NCBI GenBank assembly: GCA_946480015.1
Contig: CAMLIL010000002.1
Span: 52,379-116,378, forward strand
DNA from: an uncultured Oxalobacteraceae bacterium
GTDB taxonomy: Bacteria; Pseudomonadota; Gammaproteobacteria; Burkholderiales; Burkholderiaceae
Direction of reading: 5' to 3'
Length of the DNA: 64,000 nucleotides
The position numbers were made by a program, and so were the translations under genes. This document shows positions 53,988-63,802 of the stretch, piece by piece. Numbering within the stretch: position 1 is the stretch's first letter; every line of letters begins with the position of its first letter. The notes beneath the pieces are model-generated. The model did not search any database, was not told the origin of the DNA, and was given only the letters and a program-made list of their open reading frames with translations.

Positions 53988-56234
53988 ATGGCAATGTCTC
54001 ACCCTGAAGCGACCGATCCGTCGAGCCCGGAATTCCAGACCGTATTGAAGGCCCTGGTGGACATCTACCGCCCGATCATCGAGGAAGACCTCAAGCGTGC
54101 CAGCGACCTGGATGCACTCGGTGAAGAAGCCCGCAAGGCGCCGCCCGACTGCGAAGCGGAGCTGGAAACCGCCCAGCGGCTGCTCGGCAGTTTCCCCGAC
54201 GAGCAGGTGGTATTCGCCCTCTTGCCGCCAGAGGCGCGCGAACTGCTTGGACCGGTCGAGCGCTGGCGCTGGGTTCTGCTGCACATCCGCTGCTGCATGA
54301 TCTTCGGCTGGCTGGTGTGCCGCCGGCCGCGCACCTTCCGCCTGTCGGCATATTACCTGTACCGCTACTGGCTGTGCGTGCGCCAGGCGGTCGGCACACC
54401 GGTCACGCCCGGCCGCCTGACCGAGCTCGAGCGTCGGGACCTCGACATCCTGGTCTCCGCCCTGGCCAAGGCCTACCGTCCCTTCGTCAGCGACCAGCTC
54501 GCCAGCATTGATTTCACCGCCGGCCTGGCCGACGCCGTGGCTGACGGCCAGATCGACTGCGAAGAGGGCGAAGAGGAAGCGGCCACCGTGTTCGAACGCC
54601 TGATGACGGTTGACACCACCCGCGCATTGCTGGGCGAAAAGGCGTTCGACGCACACAGCAGGGAACCCTGGTTCTGGTTCTACCAGTGCTGGTGCATGTG
54701 CGCCACCCGTTTCGGCTGCTGCCTGGCGCGCGCCAAGAATCTGATCGACGTGTATCGCTGCCTGATAACGTATTGGTTCTGCCTGCGCGAATGTTTTCGT
54801 CCGCTGACGTGCGAGCTCACCGGCCCGCACGGCTGCATCGCCGAAGTCGTCAACCCGGCGATTCCGGCGCTGGTCGTGCCGATCCATGGCACTGCCGCCG
54901 GTGTCGGCTTCGTGCGCTATGTGCTCGAATGGTCGACCGATAATATCGTCTGGCACGCCGCCAATTTTGTGTATCCGCCTGTCCCGCCAGGTAATACAGT
55001 CCAGGGCAACACCCCGGTCACGGGCGGCCTCCTGGCCTACCTGGACACCACCCTACTGAACGCCGGCACCTACTTCGTGCGCCTGACCGTCTACGGCGCC
55101 GCGCAGACCCTGCCGCCCTGCGGACCGATTATCTTCGGCGTCTTCAAGAAGGACGTGCGAATACTCGGGGTGGACGGCAACTTCACGCTCGACAGCACGC
55201 CTTTCGACCCCGCTGCCCGTTTCATCGACCACGTGCCGGCCCTGTGCACGCGGGCGGCAGGCGACTTCGAAGCCTCGTTCGGCACCTGCCTGCAAATCTG
55301 GGGTTCGGCCTTCATTGGCGGATGCGACGACAGCCAGAAGATCAAACGCTACACGCTCGACTACAAGCCGGGTTACGAGACCGACTGCGCGACCGGAGGC
55401 TGGACCAATTTCTGGCACGTCGAGTTCACCACGGCGGCCCAGTACCGCGCCATCAACATGCGCACCGACACCTCGGTCCTGACCGCCAACTGGGTGCCGG
55501 ATTGCCTGGTGCCGGTTCCCTTCCCGCCGTATTGCCTGATCAGCGACCCGCAGGCGCTGCTGTCGCCCTCGTCGTGGACCACCAACGTGGGCGGCTGCCA
55601 GCTGAGCGGGCTGCACACCTTGAGGCTGGTGCTCGAAGATACGGTTGGCAACACCTACTGCGACACCCAGCGGGTGTGGATCGACAACAAGCCGATCACG
55701 GCGCTCATCCAGATTAACGCGGTGCCAAAATGCGCCGACCTGTTCGTCAGCCAGTTCGCCTTGCCGCCGGATTGCAGTATTCCGTGGAACCTGCCGGTCT
55801 CGGGCATCGCCTACGACGAATACATCGACGACACCATGCCGCTGACGCGGCCCAACGACAACTTCGACTACTACGTCATTTCCGTGGAAAAGCAGGGCGG
55901 GCCGACGATCGCGATCCCGATCACGGTCCCGCTTTCCGGTCCTCCCTGTTTCTATGGCACCTCGCGGGTGGGCGACCCCGGCACACGCTGTGGGACGCCG
56001 ACCCTGCCCACCGTCATCGGCACGCTGGCCCAGTTTGACCTGCGCGCCGTCGACCCGACCTGCAGGGTGTCCCTGCCCTACCCGGTGCCGGCCAACTTCG
56101 CGCTGGAACGCGGCGAATGCTGCGTCTACATTTTCCACCTGACCGTGTACGACCGCACCGCGCGCCCTTGCGGCATCAGTTACGCCACGGCGGACTGGCC
56201 GGTGAAGATCTGCAACGACCTGCCATCGGTTTGA
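53988..56234 (+). CDS. Large Cys/Trp-rich protein with internal duplication, unknown
   Basis: 748 aa from the ATG at 53988 (GAAGGGG upstream); no signal peptide. Residues 15-133 and 151-268 are two diverged copies of one helical unit: each opens like LKALVDIYRPIIEEDL / VSALAKAYRPFVSDQL and ends in a Trp/Cys/Arg-rich stretch (RYWLCVRQAV / TYWFCLRECF). From about 280 the protein is beta-rich, with Ig- or FN3-like segments (GFVRYVLEWSTDN, GTYFVRLTVYG, GLHTLRLVLED) and many cysteines. I do not recognise the family. The next gene follows after 4 bp, so it heads a three-gene operon. Confidence 0.8.
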   Translation: MAMSHPEATDPSSPEFQTVLKALVDIYRPIIEEDLKRASDLDALGEEARKAPPDCEAELETAQRLLGSFPDEQVVFALLPPEARELLGPVERWRWVLLHIRCCMIFGWLVCRRPRTFRLSAYYLYRYWLCVRQAVGTPVTPGRLTELERRDLDILVSALAKAYRPFVSDQLASIDFTAGLADAVADGQIDCEEGEEEAATVFERLMTVDTTRALLGEKAFDAHSREPWFWFYQCWCMCATRFGCCLARAKNLIDVYRCLITYWFCLRECFRPLTCELTGPHGCIAEVVNPAIPALVVPIHGTAAGVGFVRYVLEWSTDNIVWHAANFVYPPVPPGNTVQGNTPVTGGLLAYLDTTLLNAGTYFVRLTVYGAAQTLPPCGPIIFGVFKKDVRILGVDGNFTLDSTPFDPAARFIDHVPALCTRAAGDFEASFGTCLQIWGSAFIGGCDDSQKIKRYTLDYKPGYETDCATGGWTNFWHVEFTTAAQYRAINMRTDTSVLTANWVPDCLVPVPFPPYCLISDPQALLSPSSWTTNVGGCQLSGLHTLRLVLEDTVGNTYCDTQRVWIDNKPITALIQINAVPKCADLFVSQFALPPDCSIPWNLPVSGIAYDEYIDDTMPLTRPNDNFDYYVISVEKQGGPTIAIPITVPLSGPPCFYGTSRVGDPGTRCGTPTLPTVIGTLAQFDLRAVDPTCRVSLPYPVPANFALERGECCVYIFHLTVYDRTARPCGISYATADWPVKICNDLPSV

Positions 56235-56238
56235 GCGG

Positions 56239-56622
56239 ATGGAAGCCCCATGGTTCGGCTTCGTGTTGAGCGCTTTCGCAAGCTGGCGCCTCGCCCATCT
56301 GCTGGCGCATGAGGACGGGCCATGGGACCTGCTGGTGCGGTTGCGGGCGGCCCTGGGGAACGGCGTACTGGGCCGGCTGATGGATTGTTTTTATTGCGTC
56401 AGTCTATGGGTGGCGGCGCCGTTTGGGCTAATGCTCGGGCGCACCGGGCAGGAATGCGCGCTGGCCTGGCTGGCCCTGTCCGGCGCCGCCTGCCTGCTCG
56501 AGCGGATGGGGCGCGACCCCTTGCTGATTCAGCGTTTGCCAACGGAAGGAGATCATCATGAGTTGTTGCGGCGGGAAGCGGACGGAACTGCGGAACAGTA
56601 TTCAGACGAGGGCGAAGCTTAA
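56239..56622 (+). CDS. DUF1360 family membrane protein
   Basis: 127 aa. Matches DUF1360: SAFASWRLAHLLAHEDGPWDL, then MDCFYCVSLWVAAPFGLML, with the conserved Cys-x-x-Cys next to a membrane segment. Two or three helices are predicted, followed by a polar acidic tail. Function unknown. It lies 4 bp after the 748-aa gene and overlaps the next gene by 65 nt. Confidence 0.85.
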   Translation: MEAPWFGFVLSAFASWRLAHLLAHEDGPWDLLVRLRAALGNGVLGRLMDCFYCVSLWVAAPFGLMLGRTGQECALAWLALSGAACLLERMGRDPLLIQRLPTEGDHHELLRREADGTAEQYSDEGEA

Positions 56623-56902
56623 GCCGGCATCGGTGACGCCGGCCGCGGCGCCGGGCATGGCGGTGCGCACCACGGCCGCCGGCAGCCCGGCTGCGCCGGC
56701 CAGCGGCACGGCGCCGCGCGCTGCCGGGCAGGCGCAGGTGGGCGCGGTCACGCTGCGCTATCTTGCCGGGGCGCCGATCCAGGTCGTCGGCCCGGTGACC
56801 CGCGCCACGTATCGATTTTCGCGCGATGAGCCGCTGCAGCGCATCGCGCGGGCGGATGCCGAGCCATTGCTGGCCAGTGGACACTTCCGCTTGGAGATCT
56901 GA
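56558..56902 (+). CDS. Small hypothetical protein with N-terminal Cys-Cys motif
   Basis: 114 aa; GGAG lies close upstream of the ATG, inside the DUF1360 gene. It starts MSCCGGKRTELRN, then an Ala/Pro/Thr-rich disordered linker (about 25-60), and ends in a small domain: VTLRYLAGAPIQVVGPVTRA, YRFSRDEPLQRIARADA and LLASGHFRLEI. The C-terminal pattern looks like a compact beta fold, reminiscent of short phage- or capsule-associated proteins, but I cannot name the family. Confidence 0.72.
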   Translation: MSCCGGKRTELRNSIQTRAKLKPASVTPAAAPGMAVRTTAAGSPAAPASGTAPRAAGQAQVGAVTLRYLAGAPIQVVGPVTRATYRFSRDEPLQRIARADAEPLLASGHFRLEI

Positions 56903-56938
56903 GTCCTCGGCTTGATCTTTCCGGGGACGACAGTTCGT

Positions 56939-59026
56939 CTAATCGTTGAAACGCTTCCCTGCGCCGGCGAGCGTGACGAGCAGCGGCGCCGGCGCCCAGG
57001 CATCGCCATGGCGTCCCTTGGCATAGCGCGCCATCGCCGACAGCACCTTGGGCAGGCCGACCGTATCGGCGTAGAACATCGGCCCGCCGCGGTGCAGCGG
57101 AAAGCCGTAGCCGGTCAGGTAGACCATGTCGATGTCTGAAGCGCGCAGCGCGATGCCCTCCTCCAGAATCCGCGCGCCTTCGTTGACCAGCGAGTACACC
57201 AGCCGTTCGACGATCTCCTGATCGCCGATCTTGCGCCGCTCCACGCCGATATCGGTCGAGTGCCTGACGATCATGTCGTTGACCGTCTGCGAGGCATAGG
57301 CCTTGCGGTCGCCCGCCTGATAGTCGTACCAGCCGGCGCCGGTCTTCTGGCCGAAGCGGCCCAGTTCGCACAGCAGGTCGGCGGTCTTCGAATACGTGAT
57401 CTCGGGCGACTCCTGATAACGCCGCTTGCGGATGTACCAGCCGATATCGTTGCCGGCCAGGTCGGCCATGCGGAACGGCCCCATCGCAAAACCAAACTTT
57501 TCCAGCGCCTTGTCGACCTGCTCGGGCAGGCAGCCTTCTTCGAGCAGGAAGCCGGCCTGGCGGCTGTACTGCTCGATCATGCGGTTGCCGATGAAGCCAT
57601 CGCACACGCCCGACACCACGCCGGTCTTCTTGAGCTTTTTCGACAGCGCCATGGCAGTGGCCAGCACGTCCTTGGCCGTATGCGCCCCGCGCACGATCTC
57701 CAGCAGCTTCATGACATTGGCGGGGCTGAAGAAATGCGTGCCGACGACATCCTGCGGGCGCGCGGTGAAGGCGGCGATCCTGTTCAAGTCCAGCGTGGAG
57801 GTGTTGGACGCCAGAATGGCGCCCGGCTTCATGACCGCATCGAGCTGCCGGAACACGGTTTCCTTGACGTCGAGGTCCTCGAACACCGCTTCAACCACGA
57901 TGTCCGCATCGCCAATATCCTGGTACGACAGGGTGCCGCTGACCAGGGCGGCGCGCTGGGCCGCCTTCTCCGGCGTCAGCTTGCCCTTCCTGACCGTGCT
58001 CTCGTAATTCTTGCGAATGGTCGCGATGCCCTTGTCGAGCGCCTCCTGGCGGGTTTCGAGCAGCACCACCGGAATGCCCGCATTGGCGAAGTTCATGGCG
58101 ATGCCGCCGCCCATCATGCCGGCGCCGACCACGGCGGCCTTTTTGATGGCGCGCACCGGCGTATCGGCCGGCACGTCGGGGATTTTGCTGGCTTGCCGCT
58201 CGGCGAAAAAAGCATGGCGCAGCGCTTTCGACTCATCGGTCTGGATCAGATGGATGAAGCGCTCGCGCTCGAACTTGAGGCCATCGTCGAACTTCATCGT
58301 CACCGAAGCGGCAACGGTCTCCACGCATTCGAGCGGTGCCGGGAACGGGCCGGCCATGGCCTTGACGGTATTGCGCGAGAACTGCAGGAAGGCTTCGTGA
58401 TTCGGATAGTCGACCTTGCGATCACGCACGCGCGGCAGCGGACGCAGACCGGCAATCTCCGCGGCGAAGGCCACGGCGGAGTCGACCAGGTCGGCGCCGG
58501 CGTCGAACACGCGGTCGAACAGGGCGGTATCGGCCAGCTGGTCCGACAAAACCGGAGTGCCCGCCACGATCATGTTGAGCGCGCGTTCGAGACCGAGCAC
58601 GCGCGGCAGGCGCTGGGTGCCGCCGGCGCCCGGCAGCAGGCCGATCTTCACTTCCGGCAGGGCGATCTGCGCCCCCGGCAGCGCCACCCGGTAGTGGCAT
58701 CCAAGCGCCAGTTCCAGCCCGCCGCCCATGCACACGGTATGAATGGCCGCCACCACCGGCTTGCTGGCGCCTTCGGCGGTCTCGATCAGGGTGTGCAGGG
58801 TCGGCTCGGCGAGCGCCTTGGGTGAATTGAATTCCTTGATGTCCGCTCCGCCCGAGAAAGCCTTGCCGGCGCCGGTGATGACGATCGCCCTGACCGCGTC
58901 GTCAATCTGCGCGCGGCCGATCGCGTTGACGGCGGCGGTGCGGGTTTCCAGTCCCAGCCCGTTGACCGGCGGATTATTCAGCGTGATGACGGCCACGCCG
59001 TCCTTGACCATGTAGTCTGCGCTCAT
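56939..59026 (-). CDS. Multifunctional enoyl-CoA hydratase/3-hydroxyacyl-CoA dehydrogenase (FadB/FadJ-like)
   Basis: 695 aa from the ATG at 59026. The crotonase domain (1-190) has GAGKAFSGGADIKEF and GGGLELALGCHYRVA with LPEVKIGLLPGAGGTQRLPR. The 3-hydroxyacyl-CoA dehydrogenase domain (about 295-480) has VVGAGMMGGGIAMNFANAGI and GTHFFSPANVMKLLEIV. The C-terminal helical domain completes the enzyme. It catalyses two beta-oxidation steps in the cytoplasm. It follows the acyl-CoA ligase gene by 63 bp. Confidence 0.95.
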   Translation of the reverse strand: MSADYMVKDGVAVITLNNPPVNGLGLETRTAAVNAIGRAQIDDAVRAIVITGAGKAFSGGADIKEFNSPKALAEPTLHTLIETAEGASKPVVAAIHTVCMGGGLELALGCHYRVALPGAQIALPEVKIGLLPGAGGTQRLPRVLGLERALNMIVAGTPVLSDQLADTALFDRVFDAGADLVDSAVAFAAEIAGLRPLPRVRDRKVDYPNHEAFLQFSRNTVKAMAGPFPAPLECVETVAASVTMKFDDGLKFERERFIHLIQTDESKALRHAFFAERQASKIPDVPADTPVRAIKKAAVVGAGMMGGGIAMNFANAGIPVVLLETRQEALDKGIATIRKNYESTVRKGKLTPEKAAQRAALVSGTLSYQDIGDADIVVEAVFEDLDVKETVFRQLDAVMKPGAILASNTSTLDLNRIAAFTARPQDVVGTHFFSPANVMKLLEIVRGAHTAKDVLATAMALSKKLKKTGVVSGVCDGFIGNRMIEQYSRQAGFLLEEGCLPEQVDKALEKFGFAMGPFRMADLAGNDIGWYIRKRRYQESPEITYSKTADLLCELGRFGQKTGAGWYDYQAGDRKAYASQTVNDMIVRHSTDIGVERRKIGDQEIVERLVYSLVNEGARILEEGIALRASDIDMVYLTGYGFPLHRGGPMFYADTVGLPKVLSAMARYAKGRHGDAWAPAPLLVTLAGAGKRFND

Positions 59027-59089
59027 GAAGCTTCCTTTGTTGGATGGATCGGCAAGTCGCCCACTATACCGCATAAAAGAACGGTCGTA

Positions 59090-60745
59090 TTATTTCCCGC
59101 AATCGGGCAGCCGGTGGCTCTTGAACTGCTCGCGCAGCTTGTTTTTCTGGATCTTGCCGGTGCCTCCCACGGGCAGCGCGTCGACGAACACCACGTCGTC
59201 CGGCATCCAGAACCTGGCCACCTTGCCGTCGAAATGCGCCAGCAGCTCGGCGCGGCCGACCTCCATTCCCGGCCGCTGGACCACCACCAGCAAGGGCCGC
59301 TCGTCCCACTTGGGATGGGCAATGCCGATGCAGGCGGCCTGCGCCACCGCAGGATGGCTCATCGCGATGTTTTCCAGGTCGATGGTGCCGATCCACTCGC
59401 CGCCGGACTTGATCACGTCCTTGCTGCGGTCGGTGATCTGCAGGTAGCCATCGGCATCGATGGTGGCCACGTCCCCGGTCGGGAACCAGCCCTCGCGCAG
59501 CACCTCGCCGCCCTCGTTCCTGAAGTAGGAACTGACGATCCACGGCCCCCTGACCAGCAGATGGCCGAAGGTGGCGCCGTCCCACGGCAGCTCCGTGCCG
59601 TCGTCGTCGACGATCTTCATGTCCACGCCGTAGATGGCGTGCCCCTGCTTGTGCAGGATCTTGCGCTGCTCGTCCTGCGGCAGCGCCTTGTGGCGCGCCT
59701 GCAGCCCGCCGGTGGTGCCCAGCGGCGACATCTCGGTCATGCCCCAGCCGTGGATCACGTACACATCCAGCTTGTCCATCAGCGTGTCCATCAGCGCCGG
59801 CGGACACGCCGCGCCGCCCACCACGGTGCGCCGGAAGGTGGAAAAGGCCAGGCCGTTCTGCAGCGCGTAATTGACCAGTCCCAGCCACACGGTGGGCACG
59901 CCCGCCGAGAAGGTGACGCCCTCCGCCTCGAACAGTTCGTACAGCGATTTGCCGTCCAGGGCCGCGCCGGGGAACACCATCTTCGCGCCCGACATCGGCA
60001 CCGAATACGGCAAACCCCAGGCGTTCACATGGAACATCGGCACCACCGGCAGCACCGTGTCGGCGGCCGACACATTGAGCGCGTTCGGCATGGCCGAGCC
60101 GTAGGCATGCAGCACGGTGGAGCGGTGCGAATACAGCGCCCCCTTGGGATTGCCGGTCGTGCCCGAGGTGTAGCACAGCGCCGCCGCGACGTTTTCGTCG
60201 AACTGCGGCCATTCATAGTCGTCGTCGCTGCTGGCGATCAGGTCTTCGTAGCACAACAGGCTGGCGATGCCGGTCTGCTGCGGCATGCGGGCACGCTCGC
60301 TCATCAGCACGAAGCCTTTCACACCCGGACACTGCGGGGCAATCGCTTCGATCAGCGGCAGGAAGCTCAGGTCGAAGAACAGGTACTGGTCGTCGGCGTG
60401 GTTGACGATATAGGCCAGCTGGTCGGGATGCAGGCGCGGATTGATCGTGTGCAGCACCGCGCCCGAACCGGACACGGCGTAGTACAGCTCCATGTGCCGG
60501 TAGCCGTTCCAGGCCAGGGTGGCGACCCGCTCGCCCATGCGTACACCCAGGCCGGACAAGCTCTTGGCCAGCTGGCGCGCGCGCCGGTGGCAGTCGCGGT
60601 AGGTGTAGCGGTGCAGGTCGCCTTCGACCCGGCGCGAGACGATCTCGACATGCCCGTAGTGCCTGGAGGCGAACGCGATAATGCTGGAGATGAGCAGCGG
60701 CTGGTCCATCATCTGCCCCATCACAGGGCTGGTCGGATACGACAT
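59090..60745 (-). CDS. Fatty-acid/methylthiopropionate-type acyl-CoA ligase
   Basis: 551 aa ANL-family enzyme. AMP-binding motif AALCYTSGTTGNPKGALYSH, then GWGMTEMSPLG, and GWFPTGDVATIDADGYLQITDRSKDVIKSGGEW carry the hinge. The C-terminal catalytic Lys is in GGTGKIQKNKLRE. It resembles the long-chain and 3-methylthiopropionyl-CoA ligase group. It activates a carboxylic acid with ATP and CoA, feeding the FadB-like enzyme encoded next. Confidence 0.94.
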   Translation of the reverse strand: MSYPTSPVMGQMMDQPLLISSIIAFASRHYGHVEIVSRRVEGDLHRYTYRDCHRRARQLAKSLSGLGVRMGERVATLAWNGYRHMELYYAVSGSGAVLHTINPRLHPDQLAYIVNHADDQYLFFDLSFLPLIEAIAPQCPGVKGFVLMSERARMPQQTGIASLLCYEDLIASSDDDYEWPQFDENVAAALCYTSGTTGNPKGALYSHRSTVLHAYGSAMPNALNVSAADTVLPVVPMFHVNAWGLPYSVPMSGAKMVFPGAALDGKSLYELFEAEGVTFSAGVPTVWLGLVNYALQNGLAFSTFRRTVVGGAACPPALMDTLMDKLDVYVIHGWGMTEMSPLGTTGGLQARHKALPQDEQRKILHKQGHAIYGVDMKIVDDDGTELPWDGATFGHLLVRGPWIVSSYFRNEGGEVLREGWFPTGDVATIDADGYLQITDRSKDVIKSGGEWIGTIDLENIAMSHPAVAQAACIGIAHPKWDERPLLVVVQRPGMEVGRAELLAHFDGKVARFWMPDDVVFVDALPVGGTGKIQKNKLREQFKSHRLPDCGK

Positions 60746-60907
60746 AAGAACTCCTTGGAGGTGGATGCCAGAGTGTCGGATAGAAGTGTCAATTATGTCA
60801 ACGATGCGAATGCCTTCCGGCGCCCTACGCTAAAATGACGCCTATTTCTCCTCACGGGAACCGCCATCGACGCCGCAGACATTCCATTCGACAATTCGTT
60901 CAGCGAA

Positions 60908-62332
60908 TTGCCGCCCGCTTTCCATACCCGGTTGATGCCGACACCCTTGCCCGCCCCCTATTTCGTGGCGGGCAGCGCGCGCACGGCGCAATTGCTTGGA
61001 CTTGACCCTGCATTGCTGGCGCGCGCCGACCATGTGGCTGTGTTCACCGGCAATCAGACCGCCGCCCGGTCCAAGCCGCTCGCGGCGGTCTACTCGGGGC
61101 ACCAGTTCGGCGTGTGGGCAGGCCAGCTGGGCGATGGCCGCGCGATCCTGCTGGGCGAGATCAACACGCCGCAGGGGCCGCAGGAGCTGCAACTCAAGGG
61201 CGCCGGCCGCACACCCTACTCGCGCATGGGCGACGGCCGCGCCGTGCTGCGCTCGTCGATCCGCGAATTCCTCTGCTCGGAAGCGATGGCCGCGCTCGGC
61301 ATCCCCACCACCCGCGCCCTGATCGTCACCGGCTCCGGCCAGGGCGTGATGCGCGAAACCGTTGAAACGGCCGCCGTGGTGACGCGGGTGGCGCCCAGCT
61401 TCGTTCGCTTCGGTTCCTTCGAACATTGGTATTACCGCGACAAGCCGGAAGAATTGCGCGTGCTGGCCGACTACGTCATCGCCAATTTTTATCCGGAACT
61501 TGCCGGCACGCCAAATCCGTATCAATCCTTGCTTGCCGAGGTCACGCGCCGCACCGCGCGCATGATTGCGCAATGGCAGGCGGTCGGGTTCATGCACGGC
61601 GTCATGAACACCGACAATATGTCCATCCTCGGCCTGACGCTCGACTATGGCCCGTTCGGCTTCATGGAAGCGTTCGACCCTCAGCACATCTGCAACCACA
61701 GTGACCAGCAGGGGCGTTATTCCTACGCCAACCAGCCGCAGATCGGCCACTGGAACTGCTACGCGCTGGGCCAGGCGCTGCTGCCCCTGATCGGCACGGT
61801 GGACGACACCCAGGACGCCTTGGGCGTGTATCAGCCCGAATTTGCGCGCGCGATGGACGAGTTGCTGCACGCCAAGCTCGGCCTCGAAACCAGGCACGAC
61901 GACGACCGTGCCCTGTTCGACCAGATGCTTACGGTTATGCAGCAAAGTCAAGTCGACTTTACCCAGTTTTTCCGTCTGCTCGGCAACTTCAGCACATCGC
62001 CCGCACCCGGCGCCGATACTGCCCTGCGCGACCTGTTCATCGACCGCGAGGGCTTCGATGCCTGGGCGCAGCGCTACCGCGCCCGCCTGGCGCTGGAAGC
62101 GCGCGAGGACAGCGCCCGCAAGACGGCGATGAATCGCGTCAATCCTAAATATGTTTTGCGTAACTATCTGGCGCAGGTCGCCATCGAAAAAGCGCAGAAT
62201 ATGGACTTTTCCGAAGTGGCGCGCCTGCTGGCCGTGCTGGAGCACCCGTTCGACGAGCAGCCCGGGCACGAAAGCTATGCCGCGCTGCCGCCCGACTGGG
62301 CCAGCCATCTTGAGGTAAGCTGCTCGTCTTGA
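60908..62332 (+). CDS. selO: Protein adenylyltransferase SelO (YdiU), start region frameshifted
   Basis: 474 aa readable from a TTG at 60908, but homology begins earlier: [16 protein letters not shown] is encoded in frame from about 60887 without any ATG. An ATG at 60835 would give MTPISPHG and then join this frame if one G were removed from the GGG at 60856-60858. The SelO pseudokinase fold is otherwise complete: [70 protein letters not shown] with active-site Asn/Asp. SelO transfers AMP from ATP to Ser/Thr/Tyr of proteins, in redox defence. msrB follows after 22 bp. Confidence 0.88.
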   Translation: MPPAFHTRLMPTPLPAPYFVAGSARTAQLLGLDPALLARADHVAVFTGNQTAARSKPLAAVYSGHQFGVWAGQLGDGRAILLGEINTPQGPQELQLKGAGRTPYSRMGDGRAVLRSSIREFLCSEAMAALGIPTTRALIVTGSGQGVMRETVETAAVVTRVAPSFVRFGSFEHWYYRDKPEELRVLADYVIANFYPELAGTPNPYQSLLAEVTRRTARMIAQWQAVGFMHGVMNTDNMSILGLTLDYGPFGFMEAFDPQHICNHSDQQGRYSYANQPQIGHWNCYALGQALLPLIGTVDDTQDALGVYQPEFARAMDELLHAKLGLETRHDDDRALFDQMLTVMQQSQVDFTQFFRLLGNFSTSPAPGADTALRDLFIDREGFDAWAQRYRARLALEAREDSARKTAMNRVNPKYVLRNYLAQVAIEKAQNMDFSEVARLLAVLEHPFDEQPGHESYAALPPDWASHLEVSCSS

Positions 62333-62354
62333 ATGATTTGACCGTTTAACCGCC

Positions 62355-62771
62355 ATGACCGACAACGAGCACAACAAAGCAGCTAAGCTAAGCAAGACCG
62401 ACGAGCAATGGCGCGCCATGCTCGATCCGATGCAATACCAGGTGACGCGCCATGCGGCCACCGAGCGCGCCTTCACCGGCAAGTACTGGGACCACCACGA
62501 GCACGGCATCTACACTTGCGTGTGCTGCAACACCCCGCTGTTCGCCTCGGACACGAAATTCGATTCCGGCTGCGGCTGGCCCAGCTATTTCAAGGCGCTC
62601 GACCCGGCCAACGTGATCGAAAAGGTCGACCGCAGCCATGGTATGCTGCGCACCGAGATCATCTGCGCGGTCTGCGACGCGCATCTCGGGCACGTATTCC
62701 CGGACGGCCCGCCGCCGACCGGCCTGCGCTACTGCATCAATTCCGCATCGCTGCGTTTCGATCCTACCTGA
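62355..62771 (+). CDS. msrB: Peptide-methionine (R)-S-oxide reductase
   Basis: 138 aa, full length. Zinc cysteines in [11 protein letters not shown] and [25 protein letters not shown], and catalytic Cys in [13 protein letters not shown]. It repairs methionine-R-sulfoxide in proteins. Coupling with selO fits oxidative-stress repair. Confidence 0.96.
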   Translation: MTDNEHNKAAKLSKTDEQWRAMLDPMQYQVTRHAATERAFTGKYWDHHEHGIYTCVCCNTPLFASDTKFDSGCGWPSYFKALDPANVIEKVDRSHGMLRTEIICAVCDAHLGHVFPDGPPPTGLRYCINSASLRFDPT

Positions 62772-62779
62772 TACCATCC

Positions 62780-63412
62780 ATGAAATTTCTGTTCGACTTT
62801 TTCCCGATCCTGCTGTTCTTCGGCGTGTTCAAATTTGCCGAAGCGCATCAGGCTGCCTCGGCGGCGCTGGCCACTTCGTATCTCGGCGGCATCGTCGCCA
62901 GCGGCGGCATCGCGCCCGACCAGGCGCCGGTCATGCTGGCCACCGTGGTGGCCATCGTCGCCACCATTTTGCAGATCAGCTACGTCAAGCTCAAGGGCCG
63001 CAAGGTCGACGGCATGCTGTGGGTATCGGCCATTATCATCACCGTGTTCGGCGGGCTGACCGTCTACTTCCACGACGATACCTTCATCAAATGGAAGCCG
63101 ACCATCATCTACTGGGTGTTCGCGCTGGCCATGGCCATCGCCCAGTACGGCTTCCGCAAGAACCTGGTGCGCCAGGCCATGCAGGCCCAGCTCAAGCTGC
63201 CCGATCCGGTGTGGGACAAGGTTGGCCTGTCGTGGATGGTGTTTTTCGCCGCGCTCGGCCTGCTGAACCTGGCTGTGGCGTTCGTGATCTTCAAAGGCAA
63301 TACCAGTGCCTGGGTCAGCTTCAAGGCCTTCGGCATCACCGCCATCGTCTTCACCTTCATCGTCGTGCAAACCCTATTCCTGTCCAAGTACATCGAAGAG
63401 GAGCAGGCATGA
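62780..63412 (+). CDS. yciB: Septation protein A (YciB)
   Basis: 210 aa from the ATG at 62780, with five or six membrane helices. Family start MKFLFDFFPILLFFGVFKFAE is diagnostic; IKWKPTIIYWVFALAMAIAQ and WMVFFAALGLLNLAVAFV follow. YciB is an inner-membrane protein linked to cell-envelope synthesis and division. Its stop overlaps the BolA start by 4 nt. Confidence 0.95.
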   Translation: MKFLFDFFPILLFFGVFKFAEAHQAASAALATSYLGGIVASGGIAPDQAPVMLATVVAIVATILQISYVKLKGRKVDGMLWVSAIIITVFGGLTVYFHDDTFIKWKPTIIYWVFALAMAIAQYGFRKNLVRQAMQAQLKLPDPVWDKVGLSWMVFFAALGLLNLAVAFVIFKGNTSAWVSFKAFGITAIVFTFIVVQTLFLSKYIEEEQA

Positions 63413-63687
63413 GCGCGCCCGACACCCGCATGGCGCGCATCCGCGCGGCGGTGAGCGCGGCGCTGGCGCCCGCCGAGCTGGAACTGGTCGACGACTCCGC
63501 CCTGCATGCCGGCCATGCGGGGGCGGCGTCCGGTGGCGGGCACTACCGCATCAAGATCGTCTCCAGCAAGTTCGAAGGGCTCAAACTCGTCATGCGACAT
63601 CGACTCGTGTATGATTCTGTGCACGATATGATGCGCAATGAAATTCATGCGCTCGCCATCACCGCCTTGGCTCCGTCCGAAGCGTGA
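63409..63687 (+). CDS. BolA family protein
   Basis: 92 aa. Class II KH-like BolA fold: AALAPAELELVDDSALHAGH, HYRIKIVSSKFEGLKLVMRH and the late HALAITALAP. The loop between has an Ala/Gly-rich extension (AGHAGAASGGGH). BolA proteins work with monothiol glutaredoxins in Fe-S handling. Translation is coupled to yciB. Confidence 0.94.
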   Translation: MSAPDTRMARIRAAVSAALAPAELELVDDSALHAGHAGAASGGGHYRIKIVSSKFEGLKLVMRHRLVYDSVHDMMRNEIHALAITALAPSEA

Positions 63688-63802
63688 TGGCTGCCTGGGT
63701 TCAGAGTGCCTTAAGAAATCTATCGGACAATCGCAACGCAAGCAAAAAGTAAAAACAACTAATCCAATCTTGTCCAAGTAACTCCCCAATCAGGAATACA
63801 TA

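Noticed and set aside
57260..58825. 521-codon plus-strand frame opposite the FadB-like gene
   Set aside because: Antisense shadow of a well-recognised enzyme.
59114..60838. 574-codon plus-strand frame opposite the acyl-CoA ligase gene
   Set aside because: Complementary to a clear ANL-family enzyme; composition is low-complexity His/Arg/Gln/Gly.
60842..62509. 555-codon minus-strand frame opposite selO
   Set aside because: Mirror of the SelO coding sequence and no family features.
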